This document shows positions 30,601-37,384 of a stretch of 39,930 nt of DNA, piece by piece. How positions within the stretch are numbered: position 1 is the stretch's first letter; each line of letters begins with the position of its first letter. A model generated the notes under the pieces. The model had not been told where the DNA came from. It searched no databases and saw only the letters and a list, made by a program, of their open reading frames with translations. Source of the DNA: Microbacterium sp. (lineage in GTDB: Bacteria > Actinomycetota > Actinomycetes > Actinomycetales > Microbacteriaceae); assembly GCA_029239635.1 (NCBI GenBank), contig JARBUN010000004.1:1-39930 (forward strand), in the 5' to 3' direction. The position numbers were made by a program, and so were the translations under genes.

Positions 30601-30897
30601 GCCCGCGTCACCGGTGCGCGCGAGCATCCGGTCCATCCAGAAGTCCTGGGCGGGGCTCGTGCCCGCGCCGGCGGACACGTCGGCGTCGAAGATCCTCTGC
30701 AGCTGGTTGCCCGGGGTGTACGCGACCCCGGTGTCGGGGACGGGGTTCGGGCTCCCCGAGAAGGTCGGGTACCCGATGTCGGTGTTGGCGGCGTGCGCCG
30801 GCGCGGCCACGAAGGCCGTCGCCAGCAGCGTCGCGATCGCCGTCGCGGCGATCACGGAGCGCCCGACGCGATGGGGGATCGTCGGTGTGCAGTCCAC
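24697..30897 (-). CDS. Wall-anchored GH121-like beta-L-arabinobiosidase
   Basis: This 2066-residue exported enzyme has a signal peptide ending near PAHA. The catalytic region (about 38-830) contains TPEDNIDKSLFYRWWLMRYN, AMEGVLGYNN (E355), GNDADAVSF (D473/D475), EINNYYPFS, DQNEFW (E673) and SWIHHTILGATNFTMIEDA, which closely match HypBA2 (GH121) of Bifidobacterium longum as I remember it. E355, D475 and E673 would correspond to its E383, D515 and E713; the last two keep the same spacing of 198. After it come discoidin-like (840-980, 1085-1240, 1570-1725), PKD-like (990-1080), Big_4-like and paired Ig-like modules, a DPGT-repeat linker and LAVTG (2027-2031) with membrane anchor. The expected action is release of beta-arabinobiose from hydroxyproline-linked chains. 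GTG 30897 has AGAGGA nine bases upstream; GTG 30918 is less likely. Confidence 0.82.
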   Translation of the reverse strand: MDCTPTIPHRVGRSVIAATAIATLLATAFVAAPAHAANTDIGYPTFSGSPNPVPDTGVAYTPGNQLQRIFDADVSAGAGTSPAQDFWMDRMLARTGDAGSFGDNNQWLFTRGRAAFMKEHDPSALGFGGQLAYWEAIDGRSGYTITARVGGADVALTEDVAERKQTPSYWRSVHRGDGLEVVQTKFITDANVLVTNLEVHATGDAVDVELVASSPYAVTADGDELVGHVEALNNLTEISPRFSGDGFAPAGETLTRTLSVPAGGTATAKVQLGLVTDEIAASRTEYDATRAQSAGEAYTAHVTAYNRWWADNVPYLDTPEDNIDKSLFYRWWLMRYNFLDADMPGNAYQFPVAMEGVLGYNNSIVLTTGMFIDDLKYFRDPIYSYGPWVSTGETSKSYKFVDNPGDPANWSNSYTQYISEAAWRSYELHGGPSAIAKNLATYAEDDVKGLQDAYDFNKNGLIEYNWGAMTGNDADAVSFHWKPGYQDRAENAYLYSNALASAEAYRTAGDTAKAAEMEAFAQNIKAQVMKVLWNPQDKLLEHAMANNGEHVPWKEINNYYPFSVGLVPKPGDADYKDDYVQALRLFADDKQYPIFPFYTANQADQAAYNATGGQGSNNFSVINSTVMFRMMSKVLRDYPTDAITAESYKKLLYWNAWAHYQNGGDNRLPDQNEFWANGSANPQKIDYRSWIHHTILGATNFTMIEDAMGVRTRDDAKIELDPIDIGWDHFTANNIRYRDRDLTVTWDAPGGTRYYGNDVPEGYSVFLDGKLAFTVDKLSHVVYDPATGAVQVVKGDAKVTTATASSVKAPQDVRFADDARVVDLFAKAGADVRTASTGSANLAQSATATFSAPGREPAGAVNGTTINEPFWGTAGSSNATDSLTVELGGEKTFDDIRPYFYASSSSATAPGYAEPSVYTLEVRRGGQWSVIPQQARTPAYPRANYNHVQFPEVTGDAVRLTVTHASGMKTGVKELQVFHTGVAAPASTNQAPLVTAWQDRPASVGGAAALVGTVKDDGLPAGTVSATWSVVSAPEGATVLFDDPAAASTTARFSDKGEYVLRLTADDGEKTSQTDVTVQGEPVTAGTNVAPEATPTAEYTAGWNNVKAVNDGKVFFTGGSQSDIWGTWSGNHPATRWLQYEWKTPQRIAGAEIGFWRDQDDANSANGVNVPKGWKAQYWTGSDWADVANPSDDTVKRDETNAITFDAVTTTRFRVVLQAAGNGPYAAVAVSELKVFADAPTSIEPIDVRTAVGTKPTLPATVDATYSDGSHADLPVTWAEVTDAQVAGEGSFPVSGIVPGSPVPAKATVWVRATAPGQINQVDAVTTRTLPGVAPVLPKTVGVLFNDGSRQDLPVTWDAVDAASYANPGQFTVAGTVQSDLPGTKAASAAVTVGGGGEDTKAPTVAFQVSPAAPDSGWYTQAVAVDVTARDDQDAAPRIEVRVDAGAWATSTGTVSVTGDGSHVVQARATDAAGNTSAVAEQTVRIDSTAPAVEVTTDAVSRTVKATATDSGSGVASIEYRLNDAENWSTMTGSVLVGLDETTVRVRSTDTAGNVSPVIERTIPKADGTQRRNVALLATPTASGTAGWNKVTGLNDNVQPTSSGDVTPTDNANVWGVWPAVTDQWVQYDWKEPVRIGELGVYFVSNLDAQGLGIDVPAKWEAEYWDATTSAWVPVKNAGTYGTAKDTYNTVSFDPVTTTKLRLALDPVGTEQGKGSVGIKEWQVWEQPETPVPDTRAPVVTTSVDPVAPASGWYTGTVKVSATAIDDRDDTPVVEVRVGGGEWSRYTAPVEVSADGATTVLFRAKDAAGNTSDPSGVEVKRDATKPVADAGWNAASRTVTPTGTDAGSGVAVVEYQLGDGAWTAASGATAVGDAATTVRVRATDVAGNVSDVGEVAVPAKPSDPGTDPGTDPGTDPGTDPGVDPTGSLTGNEVIRIGVAQVAPGGQLPVSVSGAAPGTVFAVEFRSTPARLGTLTVGADGTASGVFTVPAYAESGVHTVALVVPGGELTAQVTVVTPGATSSQTPPLAVTGQDAAATQLAIGIGVSVLLLGLIVVAIAYYRRRRSA
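25131..25195. repeat. DPGT linker repeat in the GH121-like gene
   Basis: A 12-bp unit encoding Asp-Pro-Gly-Thr is repeated about five times on the minus strand (KPSDPGTDPGTDPGTDPG, then one DPGVDP variant). It links the last paired Ig-like modules to the terminal Ig-like and anchoring region. Confidence 0.75.
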
Positions 30898-30951
30898 GGT
30901 GTCTGTTCCTCTCGGCACTGCTCGTCGATGAGCAGCGTGTGCGTGGGTGGC

Positions 30952-30981
30952 ACGCTAGCGAGAGCCGCGAACGTTTCGCAA
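30952..30981 (-). promoter_or_regulatory. Candidate promoter of the GH121-like gene
   Basis: The minus strand reads TTGCGA (30976-30981), an 18-bp spacer and TAGCGT (30952-30957), which fits a housekeeping sigma promoter. A leader of about 50 nt would follow, containing a 6-bp stem-loop (30918-30923 with 30930-30935) just before the ribosome site. The large palindrome at 30985-31014 abuts the -35 box. Confidence 0.42.
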
Positions 30982-30984
30982 TGG

Positions 30985-31014
30985 TTTTCGGTAATTTCGA
31001 AAGATTACCGAAAA
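30985..31014. promoter_or_regulatory. Palindromic operator, probable LacI target, upstream of the GH121-like gene
   Basis: TTTTCGGTAAT (30985-30995) and ATTACCGAAAA (31004-31014) are perfect 11-bp inverted arms around TTCGAAAG. The left part, TTTCGGTAATTTCGA (30986-31000), recurs with one change in front of the importer at 32126-32140. The site is A/T-rich against its surroundings and lies between the LacI gene end and the GH121-like promoter. LacI proteins bind such palindromes. It could also act as a hairpin ending the lacI transcript. Confidence 0.62.
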
Positions 31015-31029
31015 CAGCGCGAGAGCCGC

Positions 31030-32049
31030 TCAGCGATGGGCGATCGTGGACCCCCGGATGACGAGCTTCACCGGCATCTGGTGCGTCCCCGCTCCCACGT
31101 CGACCCCGTCGATGGCGTCGAACACGCGCTGCGCCGCCTGACGACCGAGCTGTTGCAGGTTCGCATTGATGCTCGTCAGCGGCGGCCGCGCGTTCTGCGT
31201 GAGCAGCTCCCAGTCGTCGTAGCCGATCACCGCCAGGTCGCCCGGAACGTCGCGCCCCAGGTCGCGGGCCGTGTCGAGCACGCCGCGCGCGATCTGGTCC
31301 GATCCGCAGAACACGGCGTCGACCTCCGGATGCCGCTCGAGCAGCATCGCGGCGGCATCGCGGCCCCAGTGCTCGTTCCACGCGGCGAACATCGGCTCGC
31401 CGACGAAGTCGAGCCCGGCCGCGGCGAGGGCCGCACGCGCTCCGGCGAGACGGTCCTGCGCGGCCGCGTAGGACGGATCACCCGAGATGTGCGCGATGCG
31501 CCGTCGCCCGCACGCGAGGAGGTGCTCCACGGCGAGACGGCCGCCCGAGTAGTTGTCCGGCGTCAGCGAGAGGTCGCGCGGATCGTCCGACGGCGAGTAC
31601 GCGTAGACCACGGGGACGGGCAGCTCCTGCCCGAGGGACGGCCGCGGGTCGGTCTGGCGCCCCACGACGATGATCCCGTCCACACGACGGCTCAGCAGAG
31701 CCCGCAGGTGATGCTGCTCGCGGATGGCGTCCCCGCGCGCGTCGCACAGGAAGACGTTGATCTGGCCGGCGCCGAAGGCATCCTCGGCTCCCATGAGGAT
31801 CGGGATCACGAAGCGCCCCTCGAGGTCGTTCGTCAGCAGGCCCACCGTGCCGGTGCGCCCCGCCAGCAACCCTCGCGCCATCGCGTTGGGGGTGAACGCG
31901 AGCTCGGCGGCGGCCTCCATCACGCGCTTGCGCGTGCCCGCGGCGACGTCGCCGCGACCGTTGAGAGCCTTCGAGGCGGTGGCGATCGAGACGCCGGCGC
32001 GACGCGCGACGTCGCTCAGGGTGGCGGCGCGCGTGGCATCGGCGGTCAT
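31030..32049 (-). CDS. LacI family transcriptional repressor
   Basis: This regulator of about 339 residues has the LacI HTH at its N-terminus (ATLSDVARRAGVSIATASKALNGRGDVAAGTRKRV is the HTH and start of the hinge region) and a periplasmic-binding-protein-like sensor (TVGLLTNDLEGRFV, VDGIIVVGRQ, AVIGYDDWELL, PPLTSINANLQQLGRQAA). It probably senses arabinose or an arabinoside. I start at ATG 32049, next to the HTH; ATG 32076 would add nine residues and cannot be excluded, as neither has a strong ribosome site. It diverges from the importer operon (161 nt between start codons) and lies upstream of the GH121-like gene in the same direction. Motif copies on both sides suggest it controls both and itself. 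Confidence 0.9.
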   Translation of the reverse strand: MTADATRAATLSDVARRAGVSIATASKALNGRGDVAAGTRKRVMEAAAELAFTPNAMARGLLAGRTGTVGLLTNDLEGRFVIPILMGAEDAFGAGQINVFLCDARGDAIREQHHLRALLSRRVDGIIVVGRQTDPRPSLGQELPVPVVYAYSPSDDPRDLSLTPDNYSGGRLAVEHLLACGRRRIAHISGDPSYAAAQDRLAGARAALAAAGLDFVGEPMFAAWNEHWGRDAAAMLLERHPEVDAVFCGSDQIARGVLDTARDLGRDVPGDLAVIGYDDWELLTQNARPPLTSINANLQQLGRQAAQRVFDAIDGVDVGAGTHQMPVKLVIRGSTIAHR

Positions 32050-32107
32050 CGGAATCCGTTTCTCGTTCGTAACCATTTGCCGTCTTGACGAATCGGCAGC
32101 CCTCACG

Positions 32108-32137
32108 TTACCGTCCCGAAAGGGATTTCGGTACTTT
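32108..32137 (+). promoter_or_regulatory. Candidate promoter of the arabinoside importer operon
   Basis: TTACCG (32108-32113), an 18-bp spacer and TACTTT (32132-32137) form a plausible promoter. The -10 falls inside the presumed LacI site, so bound repressor would block it. A divergent -10 (TAACGT on the minus strand, 32105-32110) may serve the lacI gene. Confidence 0.42.
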
Positions 32138-32140
32138 CGA
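32126..32140. promoter_or_regulatory. Second copy of the presumed LacI motif
   Basis: TTTCGGTACTTTCGA matches 14 of 15 bases of 30986-31000. It lies 70 nt before the receptor start codon, in the gap shared with the divergent lacI gene. The upstream ACCG at 32110-32113 gives a weaker inverted partner. Confidence 0.58.
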
Positions 32141-32210
32141 TGTCCCGCCCTGAAAGCGGTGACGACCCCGAATGTCGCATCCGCTCAATGAAGAGCTAGA
32201 GGAGACTGCA

Positions 32211-33506
32211 ATGACCCCATCCCGGCGCCGCTTCGCCCTCCGGGCAGCGACGGCCATCCTGGCCGCGAGCGCTCTCGTCGGCGGCCTTGCCGCGTGTTCC
32301 GGCGGATCCGGCACCGCCGCTCCCGCCGACATCCCGGCGGAAGGGACCGACGACGGCGCGACCCTGACCCTGTGGACGCGCGCCCCCCTCGAGAAGCAGG
32401 CCAAGGACCTCGTGGCCGCGTACAACGCGAGCCACAAGAACCAGGTCGAGCTGACCGTCGTCCCCAACGACGACTATGTGGCGAAGGTCGGCGCCGCAGC
32501 GGGCTCGGGCGGACTGCCCGACCTCTTCGCGGCCGACATCGTGTACGTGCCCAACTGGGTGCAGCAGGGCCTGTTCCAGGACGTCTCGGCCCAGATCGAC
32601 GGACTGTCGTACAAGGACTCGATCAACCAGGGTCACCTCGACGCGGGCACCCTCGACGGCAAGGAGTACGTGCTCCCCTTCGTGCTCGACCTCTCGGTCA
32701 TGATGTGGAACAAGGACCTCGTCAAGGAGGCCGGTCTCGACCCCGAGAAGGCCCCGGCCACGATCGCCGACTTCGCCAAGACGGCCAAGGCCGTTCAGGC
32801 GCTCAACAAGCCCGGTGTCTCGGGAACCTCCACCGGACTGAACTGCGGCGGATGCCTGCTCTTCACCTGGTTCCCGTCCGTCTGGGCCTCGGGTGACGAG
32901 GTCCTGAGCGACGACGGCACGACCTCGCTGCTCAACAACGACGCCGCCAAGGAGGTCTACTCCACCTGGAAGGACCTCGACGCATCGGGTGCCGTCGCCC
33001 CCGGCTCGGCCGACGAGACCGGCGCGACCTGGGTCGCGGGCTTCCAGGAGGGCAAGGTCGGCATCATGCCGTTCCCCGCGACCCTCCTGCCGAGCCTGAC
33101 CTTCGACGCGGGTGTCTCCGGCATCCCGGGCGTCAAGGGGGGCGAGTCGACGTTCGTGGGTGGCGATGGAATCGGCATCTCGAAGGACTCGAAGCAGTCG
33201 CCGCAGGCGTGGAACTTCCTGTCGTGGCTCACCTCCGAGGACGCGCAGGTCGGCGTCCTCGCCAAGGGCGGCAGCACCGTCTCGCGTTCCGACCTCGCCA
33301 ACAACGAGTACTCCGCGAAGGATCCGCGCCAGGTCGCCATCAACGAGGTCGCCGGTAGGGGCAAGACGCCGGTCGCGCTGAACTTCCAGCAGGCGTTCAA
33401 CGCCCCGGGCAGCCCGTGGCTGACCCTCGTGCGCAACGCCGTCCTCCAGGGCACGAACACCGTCGACGCCGACAACGACGAGATCACCGCGGTCCTGTCG
33501 CAGTAA
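32211..33506 (+). CDS. Sugar ABC transporter substrate-binding lipoprotein (arabinoside system)
   Basis: This 431-residue receptor begins with a basic signal peptide (TPSRRRFALRAA) and lipobox LAAC, with the Cys near residue 29. It has the family-1 sugar-binding layout: LTLWTRAPLEKQAKDLV, GKEYVLPFVLDLSVMMWNKDLVKEAG and WVAGFQEGKVGIMPFPATLLP. ATG 32211 has AGAGGAGA upstream; an ATG 13 codons earlier lies before this ribosome site. It heads the operon with two permeases and a cytosolic GH127 enzyme, so its ligand is probably a short beta-L-arabinooligosaccharide or arabinosyl compound released by the surface enzymes. Confidence 0.9.
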   Translation: MTPSRRRFALRAATAILAASALVGGLAACSGGSGTAAPADIPAEGTDDGATLTLWTRAPLEKQAKDLVAAYNASHKNQVELTVVPNDDYVAKVGAAAGSGGLPDLFAADIVYVPNWVQQGLFQDVSAQIDGLSYKDSINQGHLDAGTLDGKEYVLPFVLDLSVMMWNKDLVKEAGLDPEKAPATIADFAKTAKAVQALNKPGVSGTSTGLNCGGCLLFTWFPSVWASGDEVLSDDGTTSLLNNDAAKEVYSTWKDLDASGAVAPGSADETGATWVAGFQEGKVGIMPFPATLLPSLTFDAGVSGIPGVKGGESTFVGGDGIGISKDSKQSPQAWNFLSWLTSEDAQVGVLAKGGSTVSRSDLANNEYSAKDPRQVAINEVAGRGKTPVALNFQQAFNAPGSPWLTLVRNAVLQGTNTVDADNDEITAVLSQ

Positions 33507-33512
33507 CCCCGC

Positions 33513-33543
33513 GGGGGTGCCGGGCGGCTCGCCCGGCACCCCC
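33513..33543 (+). terminator. Intra-operon hairpin after the arabinoside receptor gene
   Basis: GGGGGTGCCGGGCG (33513-33526) pairs perfectly with 33530-33543 around a 3-nt loop, 6 nt past the receptor stop and 18 nt before the permease start codon. It has the same position and shape as the hairpin after the receptor gene at 7337-8596. Confidence 0.65.
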
Positions 33544-33561
33544 CTCCCCGGAAGGAACACC

Positions 33562-34467
33562 GTGGCTCTCTCCTCCACCGCCCGGCGCTCGCGCTACGCG
33601 CGCTCCGCACTCGGCGGCCCCGTCCAGGGCTGGCTGTATGCCGCCCCGACGGCGTTGTTCGTCGTCGCCCTCTTCGTCATCCCCCTCCTCCTCGTCCTGC
33701 AGATGTCCGGATCGGAGTGGCCCCTGCTCCGGGGCAACATGGGCCCGAACTTCCCCGAGAACTTCACCGACGCGCTGAACCACCGCCTCTTCTGGGAGTC
33801 GGTGCGCTTCACCCTGCTGTACACGGCGATCACCACGGTCCTCCTCATCGGCCTGGGCCTCGGGCTCGCGCTGCTCGTGCAGGAGTCGACCCGGTGGAAG
33901 GGATTCCTCCGCACGGCCTTCCTCCTGCCCAGCGCGCTCGGCCTCGCCTCGGCGTCGCTGCTGTTCTACGTGCTGTACTCCCCGATCGCCGGTCCGTTCG
34001 CCGGGCTCATGCAGTCGTGGGGCATCACGTTCCTCGGCTCCCCCGAGGGCGCGCTCTGGTCGACCGTGTTCCTCATCGTCTGGCGCTTCGCGGGGTTCTA
34101 CATGCTCCTGCTGCTCGTGGGGCTGCAGGGGATCCCGGAGGAGATCTACGAGGCCGCCCGGATCGACGGCGGCTCGCGCTGGCAGATCTTCCGCGACATC
34201 ACCGTCCCGCTGCTGCGGCCCACCTTCGCCCTCACCACCGTGATGTGCGTGACGGGGTCGCTCCTGGCGTTCGACCAGTTCTACATCCTCACCAAGGGCG
34301 GGCCGGACAACAGCACCATGACCGTCGTGCAACTCATCTACAACATCGCCTTCCAGGGGCAGAACAGCCTCGGCATCGCCGCCGCGCTGTCGGTCATCAT
34401 CCTGCTGGCCCTTGTCGTCATCAACGTCGTGCAGCTGCGCGCGTTCCGTCGCCCCGAGGAGTCCTGA
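33562..34467 (+). CDS. Sugar ABC transporter permease 1 (arabinoside system)
   Basis: This 301-residue MalF-type subunit has six predicted helices and the EAA loop EAARIDGGSRWQIFRDITVPLLRP. GTG 33562 is chosen because GGAAGGAA lies just upstream; an earlier ATG at 33517 falls inside the hairpin. The second permease starts 1 nt after its stop. No ATPase gene accompanies the set. Confidence 0.9.
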   Translation: MALSSTARRSRYARSALGGPVQGWLYAAPTALFVVALFVIPLLLVLQMSGSEWPLLRGNMGPNFPENFTDALNHRLFWESVRFTLLYTAITTVLLIGLGLGLALLVQESTRWKGFLRTAFLLPSALGLASASLLFYVLYSPIAGPFAGLMQSWGITFLGSPEGALWSTVFLIVWRFAGFYMLLLLVGLQGIPEEIYEAARIDGGSRWQIFRDITVPLLRPTFALTTVMCVTGSLLAFDQFYILTKGGPDNSTMTVVQLIYNIAFQGQNSLGIAAALSVIILLALVVINVVQLRAFRRPEES

Positions 34468-34468
34468 G

Positions 34469-35374
34469 ATGGCCCTGACCGCCGCTCCCTCGCCCGCCGC
34501 CACCGCGAGCACCCGCACGATCGTCGCCCCCGGCTCGCGCGCACGCCGCCGTCCGACCGGTCGCCTGCTCGGAGGCATCCCCTCCACCGTCTTCACGGGG
34601 GGCCTGGCGATCATCTTCCTGTATCCCCTCGTGTGGACCGGCGTCGCGTCGGTGAGCCCGCAGGCCGGCACGAGTCAGTCCGACGGCTGGGGCTTCGGCA
34701 ACTACGCCACCCTCGCCTCCTTCCAGTCCGGCATCTGGGTATACCTGGGCAACTCGCTGTTCGTGTCGCTGCTGACCGTCGCCCTGACCCTGCTCGTGTC
34801 GTTCCTCGGCGGCTACGCCTTCGCCCGCTTCTCCTTCCCGGGCAAGAACCTCCTGTTCCTCCTGGTCCTGGCGATCCTGATGGTGCCGTACGCCACCCTG
34901 TTGATCCCGCTCTACGTCATCCTCAACGCCGTCGGGCTGCAGAACTCGCTGGTCGGGGTGGCTCTCGTGCTGACGATGTTCCAGCTGCCGTTCTCGATGT
35001 TCATGATGCGCATCTCGTTCGAGTCGGTGCCGCGCGAGCTCGACGAGGCGGCCCTCGTCGACGGGTGCACGAGCTTGGGCGCCCTGTGGCGCGTGCTGCT
35101 CCCGGCGGTCAAGCCGGGCCTCATCACGGTGGGCCTGTTCGCGTTCCTCACCGCGTGGAACGACTTCATCGCCCCGCTCATCCTCATCAACGACCAGTCG
35201 CGCATCACGCTGCCGCTCGCGGTCGCGAACCTGCGCGGGCAGACCATGGGCGTCATCGACTACGGCGTCACCGAGGCGGGCGTCGTCGTCCTCGCGCTGC
35301 CGTGCGTCGTCCTGTTCCTGATCCTCCAACGTCACTACGTGCGCGGCTTCATGTCCGGCGCTTTCAAGGGATGA
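34469..35374 (+). CDS. Sugar ABC transporter permease 2 (arabinoside system)
   Basis: This 301-residue MalG-type subunit has a basic Ala/Arg-rich N-terminus, six predicted helices, YAFARFSFPGKNLLF and the EAA loop DEAALVDGCTSLGALWRVLLPAVKP. ATG 34469 has GAGGAG about 9 nt upstream, within the end of permease 1. An in-frame ATG at 35371 overlaps its stop codon and could couple translation to the GH127 gene. Confidence 0.9.
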   Translation: MALTAAPSPAATASTRTIVAPGSRARRRPTGRLLGGIPSTVFTGGLAIIFLYPLVWTGVASVSPQAGTSQSDGWGFGNYATLASFQSGIWVYLGNSLFVSLLTVALTLLVSFLGGYAFARFSFPGKNLLFLLVLAILMVPYATLLIPLYVILNAVGLQNSLVGVALVLTMFQLPFSMFMMRISFESVPRELDEAALVDGCTSLGALWRVLLPAVKPGLITVGLFAFLTAWNDFIAPLILINDQSRITLPLAVANLRGQTMGVIDYGVTEAGVVVLALPCVVLFLILQRHYVRGFMSGAFKG

Positions 35375-35376
35375 CC

Positions 35377-37329
35377 ATGTCGACCACCCTCCCCTCCCGC
35401 CCGCTCGACGCGGACACGGCGCGTACCGTCGCCGCCCCCGTCCTTCCCACCCGCTCGCGGCTGCGTCCCCTCGGCCTCGGCGATGTCCGCATCACCGGCG
35501 GATTCTGGGGCGATCGCCAGGGCGTCAACGCCGCGCACACGCTCGACCACATCCTCGGCCGCCTCGAGTCCGAGGGGTGGCTGCCGAACTTCGATCGCGC
35601 CGCCGCCGGCACCCTTCCGGAGGGTCGGCGAGGACGCGAGTTCAGCGACTCCGAGGTGTACAAGTACCTCGAAGCGACCGCGTGGGAGATCGGCCGCGGC
35701 GACGACCCCGCCCTCGAAAGCACCTTCCGTGCGGTCGTCGGGCGGGTGGCCGCGGCGCAGGAGGCCGACGGCTACCTCAACACCGAGTTCGGACGCCCCG
35801 GACAGCAACCGCGCTGGTCCGACCTGGAGTGGGGGCACGAGCTCTACTGCCTCGGCCATCTCTTCCAAGCCGCCGTCGCCCGCGAGCGCACGCGCCCGGG
35901 CGCCGACGATGGACTCCTCGCGATCGCGCGCCGCGCCGCGGACCTCGTCTGCGAGGTCTTCGGTCCCGACGGCATCCCCGCTTTCTGCGGCCACCCCGAG
36001 ATCGAGGCGGCGCTCGTCGAACTCGCCCGGGTCACGGGTGAGGCACGCTACGCCGCGCAGGCCGCGCTCTTCGTCGAGCGCCGGGGTCACGACACGCTCG
36101 CCGACATCGAGTGGGGACGCCGCTACTTCCAGGACGACGTCCCGGTGCGCGACACACAGGCGCTCGGCGGTCACGCCGTGCGCGCCAACTACCTCGCCGC
36201 GGGAGCCGTCGACGTCGCCGTCGAGAACGGCGACGAGGCGCTGCTCGACGCGCTCCGCGGCCAGTGGGCCCGGACGCGCGGGCGCCGGACGTACATCACC
36301 GGCGGTCAGGGATCGCACCACCAGGACGAAGCGTTCGGCGACGACTGGGAGCTGCCGCCGGACCGCGCCTACTCCGAGACGTGCGCCGGCATCGCCTCGG
36401 TGATGTTCTCGTGGCGCCTCCTCCTGTCGGAGGGGGATGCCACGTACGCCGACCTCATCGAGCGCACGCTCTTCAACGTCGTCGCCACCTCCCCCTCCGC
36501 GGACGGGCGCAGCTTCTTCTATGCCAACACCCTGCATCAGCGTGTGCCCGGCGTCGTCCCCGATCCGGACGCGACCTCTCCGCGTGCGTCATCGTCGCTC
36601 CGGGCGCCGTGGTTCGAGGTGTCCTGCTGCCCGCCGAACGTCGCCCGCACGCTCGCGAGCCTCGACGCCTACGTCGCCACGGCCGATGCGGACGGCATCC
36701 AGATCCACCAGTTCGCCCCGGCCGAGATCCGGACGACCCTCGACGACGGCCGCCCCGTCGCCCTCGACGTCTCGACGAGCTACCCCGCCGACGGCACGGT
36801 CCGGGTGCGGGTCGCCACGGACTCCGACGAGGCGTGGACCCTGTCCTTGCGCGTGCCGGAATGGGCGACGGGCGCGAGCCTGCGGGTCGAGGGAGCCGAC
36901 GGGCGGAGCGAGTCGCTGCCCGCGGCGCCCGGCTGGGCGCGGGTGCGCCGCGCCTTCCGGGACGGCGATGTCGTGCAGCTCGACCTGCCGATGGGCCCGC
37001 GCGTCGTCGTCCCCGATCCGCGCATCGACGCGGTCCGTGGCTGCGTGGCCGTCGAGCGGGGGCCCGAGGTCTGGGCGCTGGAGTCGGTCGACCTCGCCGC
37101 GGGGGCGGATGTGGGCGAGGTCGCCCTCGCCTCGGACGCGACCGTGGTCGAGAAGGACGGCCGCGTGTGGGTGCAGCTCGCGCGTCGCGCGGCCGTCGAC
37201 GAGGGCTGGCCGTACACGCCTCCGGCGCCCGCGCTCAGCGAGGACGCGGCACCGGTCGCCCTCGTGCCCTATCACGACTGGGGAAACCGCGGTCCGTCGA
37301 CGATGAGGGTGTGGATCCCCACCTCCTGA
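35377..37329 (+). CDS. Cytosolic beta-L-arabinofuranosidase (GH127, HypBA1-like)
   Basis: This 650-residue enzyme has no signal peptide and would release L-arabinose from imported beta-arabinosides. Its active-site residues match HypBA1 of B. longum (658 residues) closely by number: E334 and C336 in YSETCAG, C417 and C418 in EVSCCPPN, against E338, C340, C417 and C418 in HypBA1 as I recall; E318 in DEAFGDDW fits the acid/base residue E322. The zinc-bound Cys417 would be the nucleophile. ATG 35377 has AAGGG six bases upstream; ATG 35371 (ATGA overlap) would add two residues. The large upstream open frame is a shadow of the permease gene. It is a different type from the Tat-exported relative at 17827-20142. 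Confidence 0.9.
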   Translation: MSTTLPSRPLDADTARTVAAPVLPTRSRLRPLGLGDVRITGGFWGDRQGVNAAHTLDHILGRLESEGWLPNFDRAAAGTLPEGRRGREFSDSEVYKYLEATAWEIGRGDDPALESTFRAVVGRVAAAQEADGYLNTEFGRPGQQPRWSDLEWGHELYCLGHLFQAAVARERTRPGADDGLLAIARRAADLVCEVFGPDGIPAFCGHPEIEAALVELARVTGEARYAAQAALFVERRGHDTLADIEWGRRYFQDDVPVRDTQALGGHAVRANYLAAGAVDVAVENGDEALLDALRGQWARTRGRRTYITGGQGSHHQDEAFGDDWELPPDRAYSETCAGIASVMFSWRLLLSEGDATYADLIERTLFNVVATSPSADGRSFFYANTLHQRVPGVVPDPDATSPRASSSLRAPWFEVSCCPPNVARTLASLDAYVATADADGIQIHQFAPAEIRTTLDDGRPVALDVSTSYPADGTVRVRVATDSDEAWTLSLRVPEWATGASLRVEGADGRSESLPAAPGWARVRRAFRDGDVVQLDLPMGPRVVVPDPRIDAVRGCVAVERGPEVWALESVDLAAGADVGEVALASDATVVEKDGRVWVQLARRAAVDEGWPYTPPAPALSEDAAPVALVPYHDWGNRGPSTMRVWIPTS

Positions 37330-37333
37330 CGAA

Positions 37334-37369
37334 GAGAGAGCCCGTTCCCGGTGGGGGACGGGCTCTCTC
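37334..37369 (+). terminator. Terminator between the GH127 and lactonase-like genes
   Basis: GAGAGAGCCCGT (37334-37345) pairs with 37358-37369, and the stem extends inward by about four more pairs to a GGTG loop. It lies 4 nt after the GH127 stop and about 15 nt before the end of the convergent lactonase-like gene, so it can serve both directions. Confidence 0.75.
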
Positions 37370-37384
37370 CCTGGGAAAGGGATC

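Noticed and set aside
30898..30918. GTG 30918 as start of the GH121-like gene.
   Set aside because: It has only a weak upstream purine stretch, and the AGAGGA ribosome site lies inside this extension, correctly placed for GTG 30897.
34633..35376. N-terminal extension of the cytosolic GH127 frame.
   Set aside because: It lies in another frame of the permease gene and has Arg-rich, unstructured composition; the ribosome site supports 35377.
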